Source: Epiperipatus broadwayi (taxonomy: Eukaryota; Onychophora; Udeonychophora; Euonychophora; Peripatidae). Taken from it: DNA of 64,000 nt. Numbering within the stretch: the first letter of the stretch is position 1; each line of letters opens with the position of its first letter. The stretch is taken from assembly GCA_028023455.1 (NCBI GenBank), contig JAQFVV010012983.1:62001-126000 (forward strand), read 5' to 3'. Shown piece by piece: positions 60,121 to 64,000 of this stretch. The notes under the pieces were generated by a model that was not told the origin of the DNA, searched no databases, and was given only the letters and a program-made list of their open reading frames with translations. A program made the position numbers and the translations under genes.

Positions 60121-62066
60121 TCTCTACTGCTTGATAATTTTTGTTTTTTTATTTTGTCATATTAATATAATGGTAACAAATTTATTTAAATGAGCTTTAA
60201 TAATTTTATAAATCAAATATTGATCATTTCACTTTTACAGCAAAACTTTAAGCAAAAAAAAACAAACAATATCATTCAATGTGTTGATTATGCATTTCAT
60301 TCCTTTGTTTGCAATTTTGATTACATTAAAAAAATAAATGGTGTCAACATGTTTAGGTGAAAAAAAATTAGGATAGAAAACCATGTGATTAGTTTTACTT
60401 TAGATTTGAAAAAACTTACTTAAAAGAGTTTTAAAATATTTTACTGAGCTTACTTTCTAGTTTTATTGGAATCATTTGAGAGATTTATAGAATAAGATAC
60501 CACAGTATACTAGTACCACTTTTTTTGATTTAAAATATAATTTATTGCTTCTAATCAGAGTTCAATTGTAAATTGAATTCTAATATATTATATTTATTTG
60601 TTTTATCTTTAGTTTACATTAAAATTTTATTAGTGCAGATTTTAACAACAAAAAAAATATTGAAGAAAATTATGATATATAAATAGTTTGCGTGTCAGTA
60701 AAAAATTCAAATGTGCCGTTTCTGGCATGCATTCCATAGGTTTACCATCACTGTTTTAAGAAGAAAACCATTATGGGAAACCTGAAAATTGCAACTACCA
60801 AAGAAGAATTCAAAAGGAAAATAAATCTATGATAAAAAGGTATTTGAATGTGCAATTATACTTACATTTATAGATAGTTTTTAAAATAAGTAATAATTAA
60901 TGGTAATGAATAATTTTGTTAGTATTCTTTTTTAATTGAAACATTTTTTTATTTTATTTTTTCTTCAACATTTAATTGTATAGAACTTTTTTATTTTTGT
61001 AAGAAAAGGGAAAAGCTGGTAGCTAATTTAATTATTTTATCTTTGTGAAATTTTGATTTATAATTTTAATTATTGACAGAGAAACAATTCTGTTTAAAGT
61101 TAATGTTGGTTAATTTAATGAGTCACTCTATAACAAATTAATATTACTTGCTATATGAAGTTATGTGTGGTTGATAAAAATGTATTTAAGTTTGAATTAT
61201 CATGTTACCTTCCTTTTATTTATTTTTATTGATTAATTTATTAGTTAATTTATTAAATAATTGTTACAAATAGTAGTATCAATTTTTTTAATCCCCCAAC
61301 TAACCATTTTATGAATTGATAGTGTGTCAGAGTTGATTTTATAATAGCATAGTATTTTAAAAAAATTGTAAATTATCCAAAAAAAAATATTCAGATTAAA
61401 ATAGAGGAAAATTATACATTTATATTTCTCTTGTTTATAATCACAACTCCTGGGGTCCTTTCTTCCCAGGCTAGTTACAAGCAATAATGATTAGTTATAT
61501 GAATGTACAGATATATGTTTCTGTTTGAACACCCAGAGGGTTCTCTAGATGGCACAAAGATATCTCCCTTAAAGTTCATTCACTGCACATTACTTTTTAG
61601 ATTAGAAATTAATTTATAGTTAGCTTGTACTCTCATGGTACCATATGGCCAGTGCATTGTTGATGATCAGCATAAATCAGTATCCCAGCATTATTTTTTA
61701 TTAATTTTATGATAGATACTTTGAAACTTAAGAATGCATATCCAAATGATTGTATTAAATTTTGCTCTAAGTTTGGCAGTGGTGACTTAATTAGCCAGTT
61801 TACAATGGGTTTATCTTAAATCCAGTCACAAGAGAGGGCTGTTGATTTTTTATGTGTAATGCTGGGTAATTTGTAATTTATAACTTATTATTATTGTAAT
61901 TACTTGTAGTTTTCTTCAGACTCTTTATCATACTCCTTTTGTATTTACCCCTTTTGTATTTTATATTGCTTTTTATTTGTGCATTAGCTATGAGATTATA
62001 TGTACTAATTCAATGAGGATGATGGTGAGTTGCCATTTTGCTGTAGTCACTCCTTTCATCCATATC

Positions 62067-62068
<2 letters not shown>
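60121..62068. other. AT-rich non-coding stretch
   Basis: No gene. 61500-62040 is less AT-rich and contains unique-looking sequence without an ORF. The 79-residue minus ORF at 61245-61484 has no motif. Confidence 0.5.

Positions 62069-62111
<43 letters not shown>
62069..62111. repeat. (TA)n microsatellite
   Basis: About 43 bp of TA ending exactly where the putative LTR begins. Confidence 0.95.
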
Positions 62112-62114
<3 letters not shown>

Positions 62115-63474
62115 GATAGCACGAGGTGATCACATATATTTAATATAATATATATATTCAGTTAGGTCAAATATTAAAGAAAGGTTAGTAAAAGAAAAAA
62201 AAAAAAGATTTTAGATAAGATGACAGCCGAGTTAGATAAGAATTAGTGGTTGTAGAAGAATTTAGTATAACATTTAAAGATCGTTATCAGCTAGTAAATG
62301 GGAGTGACAGAATGAATGAGAGTTATCAAATAAAATAAATGTCGAATTTTGTTGTACTAAAACATTTTTCTAAGAAGGAAAAAGAGATGAAACTCTTACG
62401 GTAAAAATCATGGAAATAATTACTGAGAAATTCATAGAGTGATGGTTAAGGGAAATAAATAAATAAAACAAATGTAATAAGTTTAATTAGAGAAAGAATA
62501 AATGTAACAAATGAAAGGGAGAGTAATTAAATTATTTTAAGATCAAAGATGGCCGTAGGTGTGAAAACGTGATCCACAAGACAAAGGAAGGAGGGGAGTT
62601 TTTTTTTTACTAAGAAAGAGTAGAGCGGTGTAGGAATAAAGAAGTGATCCCAGTTTCTCTCAAAAGGGAAAACCATTTTTTTTTCCTAGCGAACCTTTAA
62701 CTGCCACCCAGGCTATAGTCCAAGAAATGATGATCGAGTAGAAGAAATACTTTCGAGCGCCGGTTCGAAACGCTGCTCCATACCCAAGCCTGTAACACCA
62801 ACGAAATGAAGATAATCACCTGCTCACCTGCTTATGTCTCCGTGCCATTTGGAAACCGTTACGAGGAAACTATCCGGAGTTGAACCGCTCTACAAAAGAA
62901 GTGGGACGCCCACAACGCGGTTCGAAGAAGTGACTGAATAAATTGCCAGGACCGTTTACCTAGGTAATCGTATATTAGCATGCTAATTTATTAACTCCTA
63001 GTTTAATCATAAGTCCAAGAGAATCAAGAATGCGAATTATCCCTTTAGATAACTCTGATACATATAAACTTTAATTGAACGAACATTTATAAGAAACTTA
63101 TTTACACCCATTTCATACTAACACTCTATACACGTATTTATTATTATTGATATGTCTCAAAATTATAGAAATTATGTTTTATGTTAGACAACAAATAAAC
63201 CTCGTTTTAAGATTTGCATTACTGTAATTACTTGCTATGTCAACCATTTTATATTTTTTTTATATCAAGAAGAACAATCGGTTGGGAAATATAGTTTGAT
63301 TTGATATTTTATTAGGTCAAACTCAACCGGTAAGGTAGTAATTGAATATAATATATTCTTACTAATCCGTTCTATATACATATTTTGTGTAGCTGGTTGC
63401 ATCCGTCAGATTATGCTTGATAGCACACCAACCTAGAACGGCCATATAGACAGAACGGAGGCATGCCGGTTACA
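62112..63474 (+). mobile_element. Putative 5' LTR of an LTR retrotransposon
   Basis: Starts TGTGATAGCACGAGGTGATC and ends GCCGGTTACA (TG...CA ends). The last base is followed after six nt by a sequence that looks like a tRNA primer-binding site. Part of the interior (62690-62970) is GC-richer than anything nearby. The second LTR, which would prove the call, lies outside the window. The length of about 1.36 kb is long but possible for a Gypsy-type element. Confidence 0.6.
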
Positions 63475-63480
63475 TAAATT

Positions 63481-63499
63481 TGGGGGCCAGTCCGAAGAT
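63481..63499 (+). promoter_or_regulatory. Primer-binding-site-like sequence (tRNA-Pro-like)
   Basis: TGGGGGCCAGTCCGAAGAT resembles the complement of a tRNA-Pro 3' end (TGGGGGCTCGTCCGGGAT type), with several changes. Its position just after the LTR end supports the role. Confidence 0.5.
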
Positions 63500-64000
63500 T
63501 TTGAACGTAACCGAAGCCAGAATTCACATAAAGTGAAAGGCAAATCTCGAAAATGTATTTTTAATGATTATTATATTAGAGACGACAATGAGTTGACGTG
63601 GCAAGTAAAAAAAAAAAAAAAAAGAGAAAAATGTGTATAACAGAGTTCGAACGATTTTGAAATAGAGCGAATGGGAAAATGAAATAGTTATATTCGGGTA
63701 GAAATGATACGGGGGTATTTGGTATTAGAGAATAGAGGTTGCGAGTGAAAATCAGTTTGGGAATTTTTTTTAAAAAAAGGAAAAAAGAAAAGAAAAAGGG
63801 GAGGGTTATTCTTAGAAAGAGTGACAAATTCAGTTATAATATGAAATAAATTTCACATGGATGAGTTTGCCACTAATTTCGTAGCGATTAGATATCGATA
63901 AGACATTTTGAATTTTGAATTGCGAGATACACGATTGTTGACAAGAACTAGCTGGTTCTAACTTGTTTTGTAACAGTGAAAACGTATTTAAAGCCTATTG
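63500..64000 (+). other. Leader of the LTR retrotransposon, cut by the window end
   Basis: No gag start is supported; the frame from the ATG at 63858 stops after 14 codons. The 83-residue minus-strand ORF at 63576-63827 is judged spurious. The stretch includes A-rich runs at 63608-63624 and 63767-63800. Confidence 0.45.

Noticed and set aside
63576-63827. 83-residue minus-strand ORF with Phe/Leu runs
   Set aside because: Arises from the A/G-rich leader of the LTR element; low complexity and no motif.

Overview
This is an extremely AT-rich (by eye about three quarters A+T), gene-poor stretch of animal nuclear DNA, most likely from an invertebrate. The reasons are long (TA)n, (AAT)n and (GATA)n microsatellites, tRNA-derived SINEs with split promoter boxes, and decayed LINE, Penelope-like, hAT, piggyBac-like and LTR elements. 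There are no operons, ribosome binding sites or dense long ORFs. I cannot name the species from sequence alone. I found no intact host protein gene, no rRNA and no convincing functional tRNA; nearly every recognisable feature is a transposable-element remnant.

Layout. 0-3.6 kb: a gag-like ORF1 remnant and a LINE reverse-transcriptase C-terminus, both on the minus strand, abutting a tandem dimer of a repeat (family B) that carries hammerhead-ribozyme motifs. 5.3-7.0 kb: a palindromic cluster of a second hammerhead-bearing repeat (family A), two units on each strand. 7-20 kb: AT-rich non-coding DNA with a 1.1-kb foldback, one solitary family A copy and a 420-bp polypyrimidine tract. 20-21 kb: an inverted pair of family A and a full family B unit. 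24-34 kb: a long hairpin, Penelope-like element (PLE) debris, tRNA-derived SINEs (family D), a tRNA-Val-like mini-SINE and three remnants of one RTE-like LINE family, the longest at 31.2-33.1 kb. 37.8-42.7 kb: short tandem arrays followed by a 3-kb element with piggyBac-type TTAA/CCCTTT termini, about 0.7-kb inverted arms and a GC-richer cargo. 45-49.6 kb: trinucleotide and GATA arrays, another inverted family A pair and another LINE RT remnant. 52.9-57.7 kb: two divergent PLE fragments, SINEs and a truncated family B copy, bracketed by an inverted pair of an unidentified repeat. 58.8-60.1 kb: a very well preserved MITE-like inverted repeat and a BED-finger/hAT transposase pseudogene. 62.1 kb to the end: the 5' LTR, a primer-binding-site-like sequence and the leader of an LTR retrotransposon that runs off the window.

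Most interesting signal. Two unrelated repeat families (A, unit about 425-440 nt; B, unit about 465 nt) each carry a type-I hammerhead core with pairing in all three helices. Both occur as tandem dimers, which is the signature of retrozymes (non-autonomous elements that move through self-cleaved, circularised RNA). In addition, a tRNA-derived SINE (family D) shares its 3' tail with sequence next to a PLE fragment, which suggests a SINE using PLE machinery. All folds were made by eye; no search or folding program was run.
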